The translations under genes were made by a program, and so were the position numbers. From assembly GCF_000576595.1 (NCBI RefSeq), contig NZ_AWSA01000003.1, positions 90,991 to 154,990 on the forward strand: DNA of 64,000 nucleotides, written 5' to 3'. This document shows positions 14,964 through 23,199 of the stretch, in pieces. How positions within the stretch are numbered: the stretch's first letter is position 1; each line of letters begins with the position of its first letter. The DNA comes from Intrasporangium oryzae NRRL B-24470. Lineage in GTDB: Bacteria; Actinomycetota; Actinomycetes; Actinomycetales; Dermatophilaceae. The notes under the pieces are model-generated. The model saw only the letters and a list, made by a program, of their open reading frames with translations. It searched no databases and was not told the origin of the DNA.

Positions 14964-16069
14964 CGTCGACCGCTGGAGGTGATGAAGCCGATGGTCATCG
15001 CTCCCCACCAGCCGATCTGGGAGATCGTCGTCGACACGACGAGGATGCGCCAGTCCGTGCGCGGCAGCTGACCCGGCGTCGTGTCGGGGGGCAACCGAGC
15101 GAGGCGCCGGCGGAACACCGACATCGCGGCCCCGTTCCAGGCCACGGCGAGCACGAGCAGCAGCTTGACGACGGTGCGTGGCGCCGTCAGGTCGGGATGG
15201 AGGAAGGCGCCCGTCGCGATGAGGCCGGCGAGGCCCGCCCAGATCATCGGGCCCGAGGCGGCCGCGATGCGCGTCGACTCCATGAGGTGCCGGCGGCCGG
15301 CGAGCCAGAGCAGCCCGTGCCAGTCGATGACGAGGACCGTGCCGAACGCGACGATCAGCGAGACGACGTGGAGGGCGAGCACCACGGGACGGCCCGGGTA
15401 GTCGGCCGGGACGACGGTCGAGATCGCGACGGCCGCGACCAGGGCGAGCAGGATGATCGGGAAGCGGTAGGCGGGGACGATCCGGGCCAGGGCCGGGAAG
15501 ATGTCGTCACTCGGGAGCAGCACGGTCTCGTGGGCCTCCTGGCCCGGAAGGACGTGCCACTCCGGTTCGGGCGCCAGGGCGAGCAACGCGGCTCGGTCGG
15601 CATTCTGCGTATGCCTGGACGGCCGGTACGCCTGCTCCGCGGAGAGGGCGGCTGCGCGGTCTGCGACGGGGTTCGGGTGCGGTGCCGGTGGTGGGTCACG
15701 CCGTGGGAGCGCTCGCGGCTGCGCGGCCGCCGGCTGCGCGAACGTCGGCCGGTCGCTCGCCGGCTGCTCGTGAGGCGGGTCGGGCGGCTGCTCGGGCGGC
15801 TGCTCAGGAGGCGGGTCGGGCGGCTGGTCGGGCGGTGGCTCCGGCCCTCTCACCGCATGCTCCCGCCGTGAGTCCTGCTGCGCCTGCTGCTCGGCCTCCC
15901 GCGCCGCCTGCTCGTGGGCCCGGACCCAGCGGCGCAACGTGCTCACGCTGACGCCGAGCTCCGCGGCGGTGGCAGACACCGTCACCCCCGCGGCGGACGC
16001 GCGCTCGACCGCGGCGGCACGAAAGGCGTCGTCGTAACGACGGTTCGGTCGAGGCGGTTGCTGAGTCAC
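14960..16069 (-). CDS. Transposase-type HTH fused to a membrane domain
   Basis: A 369-residue protein. Residues 9-60 (RRYDDAFRAAAVERASAAGV, then VSATAAELGVSVSTLRRWV) are the IS3 OrfA-like HTH_Tnp_1 fold. A Gln/Glu/Pro-rich linker (about 75-105) carries repeats of PPDQPPDPPPEQPPEQ type. Residues 180-369 form four or five membrane helices with YPGRPVVLALHVVSLIVAFG and LLWLAGRRHLMESTRIAAAS, reminiscent of small CopD-like proteins. The start is GTG at 16069. It is translationally coupled to the CopD-CtaG gene. The copy of the dispersed motif at 15609-15615 is read as AGG-CAT-ACG (Arg-His-Thr), all unusual codons here. A DNA-binding domain on a membrane protein suggests a one-component sensor, but this is inference. 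Confidence 0.75.
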   Translation of the reverse strand: MTQQPPRPNRRYDDAFRAAAVERASAAGVTVSATAAELGVSVSTLRRWVRAHEQAAREAEQQAQQDSRREHAVRGPEPPPDQPPDPPPEQPPEQPPDPPHEQPASDRPTFAQPAAAQPRALPRRDPPPAPHPNPVADRAAALSAEQAYRPSRHTQNADRAALLALAPEPEWHVLPGQEAHETVLLPSDDIFPALARIVPAYRFPIILLALVAAVAISTVVPADYPGRPVVLALHVVSLIVAFGTVLVIDWHGLLWLAGRRHLMESTRIAAASGPMIWAGLAGLIATGAFLHPDLTAPRTVVKLLLVLAVAWNGAAMSVFRRRLARLPPDTTPGQLPRTDWRILVVSTTISQIGWWGAMTIGFITSSGRR

Positions 16070-16290
16070 GCGGCACGCTCACCTTCGCCAGGTCGATCGG
16101 TTGAGCAGTTCAAACCCCGAGCTCGGCAGGCTATCGTCATTTCAGGTGGCAAGGGTTGCGTGCGTGGCGCACGCCGTCAGGGTTGTCACCTCGGTGCCGA
16201 AGCTCTCGTCCGCAGAACCTCGCCCACCTGTCGCGAGGACGGCCTTCGAGGACCAACGGGCCGAACCATGATGACAGGGAGGGACGCCGG

Positions 16291-17067
16291 ATGGGCGAAC
16301 AACCCAAGACCAGGAGCGAGATCCGCGGGGAGCAGCGCCGCCGCTCGACCTCCCCCCTCCTCATCGGCGCGGTCGCCGTCCTGCTCATCGGTTCGGGCAT
16401 CTGGCTGGGCAAGAGCCTCTTCTTCGACGGACAGCCCACGGCGTCGCCGGTCAACACCTCCGCCCCCACGGCCTCCCTTGCGACCTCCACCACGTCGACG
16501 TCGGCGACACCGACCGAGACGGCCGACCCCACTGCCGCCGCGCTCGCCGCGAGCATCGCGTCGTGCCGCGACGCGTGGCAGCTGCGGTCGGCGGCCATGT
16601 CCACCGCGGCGACGGCGCTCGGCAAGTGGGCCACCCACCTCGCGATCATGAACGACCTCCAGGCCAACAAGATCACGCTCGCCACGGCGAAGGCCCGCTG
16701 GCCGGCGACGACCGCCAACGCACCGGCCGACATCAAGGCCTTCCGCGAGGCCGACGCCGCGCTCGCCGCGTCGAAGACGGCGTGCGCGGCCCCCGACGCA
16801 GCGGTCACGGGGCCGCAGGCGGACGCGCTGCGCACGTGCGCGGCGTCCGCGGCGGCAGCGGACGGCATACTCGCGCAGGCACGGACCGCGATCAGGCCGT
16901 GGGAGCTGCACCTCAGCGAGCAATCCCACTTCAAGGCGGGCGAGGTGACCCCGGCTGTCGCCGAGGCGAAGTGGCGGATCAAGTGGCAGGAGGGCCTGAA
17001 GACCCTTCCCGGCTACACGAATGCCGTGAAGAGCGCCGGCGCGCTCACGTGCCAGCTGCCCGCCTGA
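16291..17067 (+). CDS. Membrane-anchored protein with Thr/Ser-rich stalk
   Basis: A 258-residue protein of unknown family. A basic cytosolic N-terminus (KTRSEIRGEQRRRSTS) is followed by one transmembrane helix (about 25-42, LLIGAVAVLLIGSGIWLG), a Ser/Thr/Ala stalk, then a helical domain (about 95-258). That domain has cysteines in CRDAWQ, ACAAPD, CAASAAA and at the end TCQLPA. The conserved-looking HLAIMNDLQANKITLATAKA suggests a four-helix bundle. The ATG at 16291 follows GGGAGG. GGCATAC at 16864-16870 is read as GGC-ATA-CTC and gives the rarest Ile codon for this base composition. It precedes the hemerythrin gene by 120 bases. Confidence 0.65.
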   Translation: MGEQPKTRSEIRGEQRRRSTSPLLIGAVAVLLIGSGIWLGKSLFFDGQPTASPVNTSAPTASLATSTTSTSATPTETADPTAAALAASIASCRDAWQLRSAAMSTAATALGKWATHLAIMNDLQANKITLATAKARWPATTANAPADIKAFREADAALAASKTACAAPDAAVTGPQADALRTCAASAAAADGILAQARTAIRPWELHLSEQSHFKAGEVTPAVAEAKWRIKWQEGLKTLPGYTNAVKSAGALTCQLPA

Positions 17068-17187
17068 CGCGTCGGGAGGCGACGCCGCGCGCCGGACCCC
17101 GTCGGCGCGGCTGGGTCGTTGCGGGCCCTCCGGCCACGTTGCTCGGGCAGAGTGGTGAGGACCAGTCCTGCAGCGAGAAGGGGTCCC

Positions 17188-17826
17188 GTGGACATCACCG
17201 AGATCATCGCCCACCAGCACGCGGAGCAGCGGCGGATGTTCGCCATGCTCGAGGAGTGGCCGCGCGACGACACCGAGGGGCTCGGGGCCGTCTGGACACG
17301 CCTTGAGATCCTCCTCGAGACCCATGCCGAGGCCGAGGAGCTCCACTTCTACCCGGAGCTGCTCAGGCTCGGAACGGGCGGCGGTGACGCGGAGTCGGTC
17401 GAGGAGGAGGTCGAGGACGCCGTCAAGGACCACAACGAGCTCCGCCAGGCGATCCGCAAGGTGGGCCGTTGTCGGACCGGGTCCGCCGCGTGGTGGACCG
17501 CGGTCACGGACGCGAACGTCTACAACAGCAACCACATGGCCGAGGAGGAACGACAGGACCTCGCCGACTTCCGACAGCGAGCCAGCCTCGAGCTGCGGCA
17601 CGAGATCGCGATACAGTTCATCCGGTACGAGTCGCTCAAGGCTGCGCGCGGCATCACGCCGAAGGACAAGGACCCGAAGGGGTACGTCGCTGCGCGGAAG
17701 AGGTCCTCGACGACGGCCACCGCCAAGCGGGCGGCTCGCAAGGCCGCCGCGGCGACGAAGGCCTCCCAGCCGGTCAGGAAGGCTGCCTCCAAGAAGTCCT
17801 CGAAGGAGGCCGCCGAGGCAGGCTGA
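17188..17826 (+). CDS. Hemerythrin-domain protein with Lys/Ala-rich tail
   Basis: A 212-residue cytosolic protein. Residues 5-140 are a hemerythrin/HHE helical bundle, with iron-ligand candidates in IIAHQHAEQRR, LETHAEAEELHFYPEL, VKDHNELRQAI and NSNHMAEEE. The final 50 residues are Lys/Ala/Ser-rich (AKRAARKAAAATKASQPVRK), like histone H1 or the tails of mycobacterial HupB, and would bind nucleic acid or acidic surfaces. The start is GTG at 17188 with GAGAAGGGG upstream. HHE proteins bind O2 or NO or protect against oxidative stress. The tail could bring that function to the nucleoid, which is inference. Confidence 0.82.
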   Translation: MDITEIIAHQHAEQRRMFAMLEEWPRDDTEGLGAVWTRLEILLETHAEAEELHFYPELLRLGTGGGDAESVEEEVEDAVKDHNELRQAIRKVGRCRTGSAAWWTAVTDANVYNSNHMAEEERQDLADFRQRASLELRHEIAIQFIRYESLKAARGITPKDKDPKGYVAARKRSSTTATAKRAARKAAAATKASQPVRKAASKKSSKEAAEAG

Positions 17827-17834
17827 GCACCGAC

Positions 17835-17853
17835 CGGCCCCGAGTCGGGGCCG
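17835..17853. terminator. GC-rich palindrome after hemerythrin gene
   Basis: CGGCCCCGA and its reverse complement are separated by one G. It lies between the convergent hemerythrin and M20 amidohydrolase genes, and is a likely bidirectional terminator that does not use the octamer. Confidence 0.6.
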
Positions 17854-17874
17854 TCCGCGCCCCGCGGAAGCCGG

Positions 17875-19149
17875 TCAGCCGGCAGGAAGCCAGGTGCGCA
17901 GCGCCAGGACGAGGGCCTCGACCCCGACGGGCAGGGTGAGCTCGGGCACGGGCGCGAAGAACGGCGAGTGGTTCGCGGGCAGGCCGCGGAGGACCTCGAG
18001 CGCCTCGTCGATCGTCGTCGCGTCCTTGAACGGCGACGGGTCCGCCCCGCCGAGGAACCAGAACACGCACGGCGCCCCAGCCGCCTCGGCGAGGATGCCG
18101 ACGTCCTCGCTGCCGGTCATGCTGCCGGGGTCGAGCACGCGGGCGGGACCGAGCCAGCCCTTGAACGCCTCCCGGGTCCGTATCACTGCGGCCTCGTCGT
18201 TGCGCAGCGCGGGGAAGTGGTCGGTGTGTTCGACCTCGGCAGGAACGGGCGCGTTGGAGGCAGACGCCTCGGCCTTGGCGATCCGCTCGATCGCGGCGAG
18301 GGTCCGCTCGCGCACGTTCGGGTCGTAGGTGCGCACGCTCAGCCGGAGCTGGGCCTGGTCGGGGATGACGTTGTTGTTGGTGCCGCCGCTGATCATCCCG
18401 ACCGTCACGACGGCCGTCTCGTTGCCTCCGGTCTCGCGGGAGACGATCGTCTGGAGGCGCATCACGGTCGCCGCCGCCATGACGATCGGGTCGACCGTGC
18501 TCTCCGGCCGGGAGCCGTGGCCGCCCTTGCCGTGCATCGTGATCGTCAGCGAGTCGCTCGCTGCGAGCGCAAGCCCGCTGCTCAGAGCGAGCGTCCCCGC
18601 GGGCATCGGGACGACGTGCTGGCCGAGGACGACATCCGGCTTCCCGAGCCGCTCGAAGACCCCGTCGTCGACCATGGCCTTCGCGCCCGCGCCGAGCTCC
18701 TCCGCCGGCTGGAAGGCGACCATGAGCCGGCCTGCCCAGAGGTGGCGCTCGGCCGCGAACCGGGCTGCGGCCCCGAGCAGGCACGCGACGTGGACGTCGT
18801 GTCCGCACGCATGCATCACCGGGACGTCGTTGCCCAGGCGGTCGGTCGCCCGTGCGGTGCTGGCGTAGTCGAGGCCGGTCTTCTCCTCGAGCGGGAGCGC
18901 GTCCATGTCGGCCCGGAGCAGGGCCGTCGGGCCGGCGCCGTTCTCGAGGACGCCGACGACCCCGGTCCGGCCCCAGCCGGTCGTCACGTCGTAGCCCCAG
19001 GAGCGGAGCCGGTCCTCGACGATGCCGGCCGTCCGGCTCTCCTGGAAGGAGAGCTCGGGGTGCTCGTGGAGGTCCTTGTAGAGGGCGATCAGCTCCTCGT
19101 CGGAGAGCGGCGAGCCGCCAGTCGTCGGTGCCGTCGAGTCGCCGGACAT
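17875..19149 (-). CDS. M20 family amidohydrolase
   Basis: A metal-dependent hydrolase of 424 residues, of the M20D type that removes acyl or carboxamide groups from amino acids (hippurate hydrolase, indole-acetyl-amino-acid hydrolase and similar). The metal site HACGHDVHVA and the lid domain HGKGGHGSRPEST are clear, followed by GGTNNNVIPD and the C-terminal FLGGADPSPF. Cytosolic, with no signal peptide. The ATG at 19149 has AAAGGA upstream; the longer frame is a poor match. Substrate specificity cannot be read from the sequence. It is convergent with the hemerythrin gene. Confidence 0.87.
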   Translation of the reverse strand: MSGDSTAPTTGGSPLSDEELIALYKDLHEHPELSFQESRTAGIVEDRLRSWGYDVTTGWGRTGVVGVLENGAGPTALLRADMDALPLEEKTGLDYASTARATDRLGNDVPVMHACGHDVHVACLLGAAARFAAERHLWAGRLMVAFQPAEELGAGAKAMVDDGVFERLGKPDVVLGQHVVPMPAGTLALSSGLALAASDSLTITMHGKGGHGSRPESTVDPIVMAAATVMRLQTIVSRETGGNETAVVTVGMISGGTNNNVIPDQAQLRLSVRTYDPNVRERTLAAIERIAKAEASASNAPVPAEVEHTDHFPALRNDEAAVIRTREAFKGWLGPARVLDPGSMTGSEDVGILAEAAGAPCVFWFLGGADPSPFKDATTIDEALEVLRGLPANHSPFFAPVPELTLPVGVEALVLALRTWLPAG

Positions 19150-19406
19150 CGGGGTCCTTTCGGTTGTGTTCCGGGAACGGGCCCTCCCCCGTCGCCAGCC
19201 TGCCACACCGGGCCCGCCGCGGCGGCGGGTCCGGTGAGGGACGGCGCAGCCCGGCGGCGTACGGCCGTGTCGAGCGAGGACGCACGCGACGCGGCCCGCG
19301 TTCGCACTCGACTCGCGCGGGGTACATCCACCACGACGCGGCCACCCTGCGGCGTCGGTACGAGTCGCCGCGTACCCGCCCCTGAGGAAGCGGAGGAGGC
19401 ACCCTC

Positions 19407-20777
19407 GTGACCGTGGACACCCGGCTCACCCACCGCCGGCCCTACCGCGGGTCGCACCTCGCCACGCGGCTCGTCGGGCCGCTCACGATCGCTGCGCTCG
19501 TCGTCGTCTTCGCGGTGCTGTGGGTCCTCGCCCGGCCCACCGACCCGGCGGCGGTCTCCTTCCCCGGCCAGCTCGCGGGCGCCGAGGGTGTGCTGCTCCT
19601 GTCGATCGGGCTCGTGCTCATCAGCACGTTGCAGGCGGTCGAGGGGTACTTCGACGGTGTCGACAAGGCGGCCGTGTGGCATCGGCGCGTCGCGATCACC
19701 GGGACGATCCTCATCGGCATCCACATCGCGACGACGGGCAACCCCAACGCCACGAACCTCGGCCCCACGCTCGGCACCATCGGCATCGTGGGCCTCGCGA
19801 CACTGACCGTCTGGGCCATCGCGCCGCGCTGGCGCTCGATCACGCCCCGGCCCCTACGCGAGCCCGTCCTGCGCCTCATGGAGACCCGTGTGGCGGACGT
19901 CGTGAACCGCTGGGTCGGCAGCTACGGGCTCTGGCGCGGTTTCCACCGCCTCACCGGGCTCTTCCTGGCGTTCGGCTTCGTCCACGGCGTGATGGACTCG
20001 ACCCTCTTCGGCTCGCAGCTGCTGCGGTGGTCGTACCTCGTCGTCGGCGGCATCGGGCTGGCCTTCTACCTCTACCGGGAGCTGCTCGCGCGGCACTTCG
20101 CGCGGACCCACGACTACCAGGTCGAGTCCGTCCGGCCCATCCACGACTCAGCGGTGGAGATCTGGCTGCGGCCCCTCGGCCGGCGGTTCGGGTTCCGGGC
20201 CGGCCAGTTCGCCCTCGTCAACCTCGAGGCGAAGGACGGCTGGCACCGCCACCCCTTCACCATCGCGAGCGCCCCGGCGGAGTCCAAGGTCCGGATCACC
20301 GTGGGTGCCGTCGGTGACTTCACCTCGAGCATCGGCGACCTCGTCGAGCCGGGAATGCCGGCCGTCATCAGCAGCCCCAAGGGCCACTTCGACTACTGCC
20401 GGGGCACCGAGCGCCAGGTGTGGGTCGCCGGTGGCATCGGTATCGCCCCCTTCCTCAGCTGGCTCCGCTCCGTCCGCCCCGGCGCGCTCCCGCACCGGGT
20501 GGACCTCTTCTACAGCGCTCGCGGTCCGGCTCCCCTCGCCGAGGAGGTGGCCGAGCTCGTCGGGCTGCACGAGGAGCTGCACCTGCACCTCACCGACACC
20601 CTCGGCGACCCGCGGCTGACGGGCGAGGCGATCATGGCGACGGTCGGGGGTGCGCCGCGTGAGCTCTCGGCCTTCCTCTGCGGACCCGAGGCCATGGTGA
20701 ACGCCCTGCAGAAGGACCTGGTCCGCGGCGGCGTCAAGCCGGCCAACGTGCACCGGGAGTACTACAACCTGCGCTGA
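19407..20777 (+). CDS. Ferric-reductase-like transmembrane flavoprotein
   Basis: A 456-residue membrane oxidoreductase. The N-terminal ~220 residues have about six helices with paired histidines for haem (VWHRRVAITGTILIGIHIAT, GFHRLTGLFLAFGFVHG). The C-terminal half is a ferredoxin-NADP-reductase module, with FAD site RHPFTIASAP and NAD(P) site VAGGIGIAPFLSWL and LCGPEAM. It would pass electrons from NAD(P)H through FAD and haem across the membrane; the natural acceptor is unknown. The GTG at 19407 follows GGAGGAG. A short family of direct repeats lies just after the stop. Confidence 0.85.
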   Translation: MTVDTRLTHRRPYRGSHLATRLVGPLTIAALVVVFAVLWVLARPTDPAAVSFPGQLAGAEGVLLLSIGLVLISTLQAVEGYFDGVDKAAVWHRRVAITGTILIGIHIATTGNPNATNLGPTLGTIGIVGLATLTVWAIAPRWRSITPRPLREPVLRLMETRVADVVNRWVGSYGLWRGFHRLTGLFLAFGFVHGVMDSTLFGSQLLRWSYLVVGGIGLAFYLYRELLARHFARTHDYQVESVRPIHDSAVEIWLRPLGRRFGFRAGQFALVNLEAKDGWHRHPFTIASAPAESKVRITVGAVGDFTSSIGDLVEPGMPAVISSPKGHFDYCRGTERQVWVAGGIGIAPFLSWLRSVRPGALPHRVDLFYSARGPAPLAEEVAELVGLHEELHLHLTDTLGDPRLTGEAIMATVGGAPRELSAFLCGPEAMVNALQKDLVRGGVKPANVHREYYNLR

Positions 20778-20790
20778 GTCTGGGACCACC

Positions 20791-20837
20791 CGCTGGATCT
20801 GGGACGACCCGCTGGATCTCTGCCAACCGCTGGATCT
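20791..20837. repeat. Three spaced copies of CGCTGGATCT
   Basis: Copies begin at 20791, 20810 and 20828, spaced by 19 and 18 bases and separated by similar GGGACGACC or CTGCCAAC spacers. They lie directly after the reductase gene and ahead of the MFS gene. There are too few and too-short units for a CRISPR, and no hairpin potential is obvious. Confidence 0.6.
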
Positions 20838-21018
20838 CTGCCAACCTCCGCCTGATCCCTGCCGATCTGCCGTCGGGCGGGCTGGCTGCGGAATGAACGA
20901 GCCGTTCCAGCGTTGACGTTAGGTGTTGCCGAAGTCCCCTGCCGCTTCGCCGCCGGCCTTCGCTCGCACGTCTTGGTTGCCCTGCCTGCCACAGCCGATC
21001 TCGACTTCCAGGAGGATC

Positions 21019-22470
21019 GTGTCCACCTCTACCACCTCGTCAGCAGTGGGACTCCGATCGGAGCGGGGCCCCATCCTCCTCGCCCTCATGCTCTCGACCG
21101 CGCTCATCGCGATCGACGCGACGATCCTCGCGACCGCGGTCCCGTCGATCGTCAACGATCTCGGCGGCCTGGCACAGTTCCCGTGGCTCTTCTCGGTGTA
21201 TCTGCTGGCCCAAGCGGTGTCCGTCCCCGTCTACGCCAAGCTCGCCGACACGCTCGGGCGCAAGCCGCTCATCCTCGTCGGCATCGCCATCTTCCTCGCC
21301 GGCTCGATCCTCTGCGGTTTCGCGTGGAGCATGACCTCGCTCATCGTCATGCGGGCCATCCAGGGCCTCGGCGCCGGGGCCGTGCTGCCCATGACGATCA
21401 CGATCGCCGGTGACATCTACACGGTCGCCGAGCGGGCGAGGACGCAGGGATACATCGCCAGCGTCTGGGCGGTCTCCTCCGTCGTCGGCCCGACGCTCGG
21501 TGGGGTCTTCTCCCAGTTCGTGTCGTGGCGCTGGATCTTCTTCGTCAACATCCCGATCTGTCTCGTCGCGATGTGGATGCTGTCGCGCACCTATCACGAG
21601 AAGGTCGAGCGGCACGGACACCGCATCGACTACGCCGGCGCCGGGGTCCTCATGGCCTCTCTCACCCTGCTCATCCTCGCGCTGCTCGAGGGCGGCCAGG
21701 CGTGGGCGTGGGCGTCGTGGCAGAGCATCGGGGCGTTCGTCATCGGTGGCCTGCTCCTCGTGGTGTTCGTCCTGGTCGAGCGGCGCGCGGCCGAGCCGGT
21801 GCTGCCGCTCGAGCTGTTCTCCCGCCGCCTCATCGTCTCGACGTCTCTGCTTTCCCTCGGCGTCGGGGCGATCCTCGTCGGACTCACGTCGTACGTGCCG
21901 ACCTTCCTCGAGCGCACCACGGGTGCGGCTCCGGTCGTCGCGGGCCTCGCGGTCGCCGCGTTGACGCTGGGCTGGCCGGTCTCGGCGTCCCAGTCGGGCC
22001 GGTTCTACCTGCGGATCGGCTTCCGCGTCACGGCCCTCATCGGCCTCACCCTCACGACGCTCGGGTGCCTGGCGCTCTGGCTCACGTCGACCTCGCCGAA
22101 CGTCTGGTCGACTGCGGCGTCGTGCTTCCTCGTCGGGTTGGGCCTCGGTCTCGTCGCCACCCCGACCCTCATCGCGGCCCAGTCGTCCGTCCCGTGGAAC
22201 GAGCGTGCGGTCGTCACGGGGTCCAACATGTTCATGCGCTCGGTCGGCAGCGCTGTCGGGGTGGCGATCTTCGGTGCCATCTTCAACGGCGTCATCATGC
22301 GACAGGGCGGGGAGGCTTCGGCCCCGGCGATCCAGAGCGGCTCGACGGCGGTCTTCCTCGGGGTGCTCCTCGTTGCGGGGGCGAGCATCGTCGTCGGCCT
22401 GACCATGCCGCAGGCGCGGGTGGAGGACGTCGAGCACCGCCCGGCGCAGCTCGAGCCCGACGCCGCGTAG
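21019..22470 (+). CDS. MFS drug exporter, DHA2 (14-helix) type
   Basis: A 483-residue proton-coupled multidrug exporter-like protein. It has about 13-14 membrane helices and the MFS motif A (AKLADTLGRKPLILVG). Motif C (ASVWAVSSVVGPTLGGVFSQ) and RWIFFVNIPICL are typical of DHA2/EmrB members, and helix 1 carries the DATIL variant of motif D1. The start is GTG at 21019 with AGGAGG 4 bases upstream. No TetR or MarR gene is adjacent, so its regulation is not evident. The substrate is unknown. Confidence 0.88.
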   Translation: MSTSTTSSAVGLRSERGPILLALMLSTALIAIDATILATAVPSIVNDLGGLAQFPWLFSVYLLAQAVSVPVYAKLADTLGRKPLILVGIAIFLAGSILCGFAWSMTSLIVMRAIQGLGAGAVLPMTITIAGDIYTVAERARTQGYIASVWAVSSVVGPTLGGVFSQFVSWRWIFFVNIPICLVAMWMLSRTYHEKVERHGHRIDYAGAGVLMASLTLLILALLEGGQAWAWASWQSIGAFVIGGLLLVVFVLVERRAAEPVLPLELFSRRLIVSTSLLSLGVGAILVGLTSYVPTFLERTTGAAPVVAGLAVAALTLGWPVSASQSGRFYLRIGFRVTALIGLTLTTLGCLALWLTSTSPNVWSTAASCFLVGLGLGLVATPTLIAAQSSVPWNERAVVTGSNMFMRSVGSAVGVAIFGAIFNGVIMRQGGEASAPAIQSGSTAVFLGVLLVAGASIVVGLTMPQARVEDVEHRPAQLEPDAA

Positions 22471-22637
22471 GGCCAGTCCGCCCTTCGCCGTTCAATGACC
22501 CCGCCGCGCCGCCTGACCTGCCCCGCCCCGGCGGAGTTGTTGCGGCCAACCGGCGCGGCCGGACCGCCGCATCTCCGCCCGGGTGGAGTTGTTGTGGGCG
22601 CCCGGGGCTCGCCGGCCGCCGCCGCGCTGGAACCCGA

Positions 22638-22670
22638 CGTATGCCGCTGAGCCGGGCTCCGCGGCATACG
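22638..22670. terminator. Inverted repeat with CGGCATAC octamer
   Basis: CGTATGCCGC and GCGGCATACG flank an inner AGCC/GGCT stem (one bulge). It lies between the convergent MFS and SnoaL-like genes. Confidence 0.7.
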
Positions 22671-22692
22671 ACCTCCCCGACGTGCCTCGGAC

Positions 22693-23034
22693 TCAGGCGG
22701 GCTGGACGGTGTAGACGACTGTCTGCACCCGGATCAGGCCGTCCGCGAAGATGAACGTGTCGATGCCGTCCTCGACCTTGCGGCCACCCCCGGTGGCCTT
22801 CCACTCGAGGTAGAGCACGTCCTCGGCGAACGTCTGGTCCAGCTCCCACTGGGCCTGCGGGACGTCGCTGAGCAGCTGGGTGAACACCTCGCGCGCGCCG
22901 TCCTTGCCGCGGTAGACCTTCTTTTGGACGACGAGGATGGCGTCGTCGGCGTAGTCGGCGATGATCTCCTCGAGGTCCTCGGCGCCGAGTGACTGGCCGT
23001 GGTGGGCGAATACTTCTTCAGGAGTCCGTGCCAT
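22693..23034 (-). CDS. SnoaL/NTF2-like small protein
   Basis: A 113-residue alpha+beta cone-fold protein. It has MARTPEEVFAHHGQSLGAED, DLEEIIADYADDAILVVQKK and the closing strands IDTFIFADGLIRVQTVVYTV, a typical nuclear-transport-factor-2/SnoaL pattern used for ketosteroid-isomerase-like or binding functions. The ATG at 23034 follows GAAGGAAGG. It is divergent from a zinc alcohol dehydrogenase across a 165-base spacer, so the two may share control. The specific reaction is unknown. Confidence 0.8.
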   Translation of the reverse strand: MARTPEEVFAHHGQSLGAEDLEEIIADYADDAILVVQKKVYRGKDGAREVFTQLLSDVPQAQWELDQTFAEDVLYLEWKATGGGRKVEDGIDTFIFADGLIRVQTVVYTVQPA

Positions 23035-23199
23035 GGGGATCGCCTTCCTTCGGTTTGGGGGTCCAACGGCAACGCTGGCCCTTCGAGTGTCGTCGGCAGC
23101 CGCGGCCCTGTACATGGGCCGAAGGTCCCAAGCCGAGCTCGTCGCTGAGTACAGTCGAAGGCGGGGATTCCACGCGGCATCGGGGTGTTCGGAGGCGTC

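Noticed and set aside
20791..20837. Possible CRISPR-like array
   Set aside because: Only three 10-base units with related rather than unique spacers, and no cas genes in the window.
22533..22593. Two copies of GGAGTTGTTG in the MFS-SnoaL gap
   Set aside because: Only two short copies, no symmetry and no relation to a promoter; probably chance or a minor duplication.
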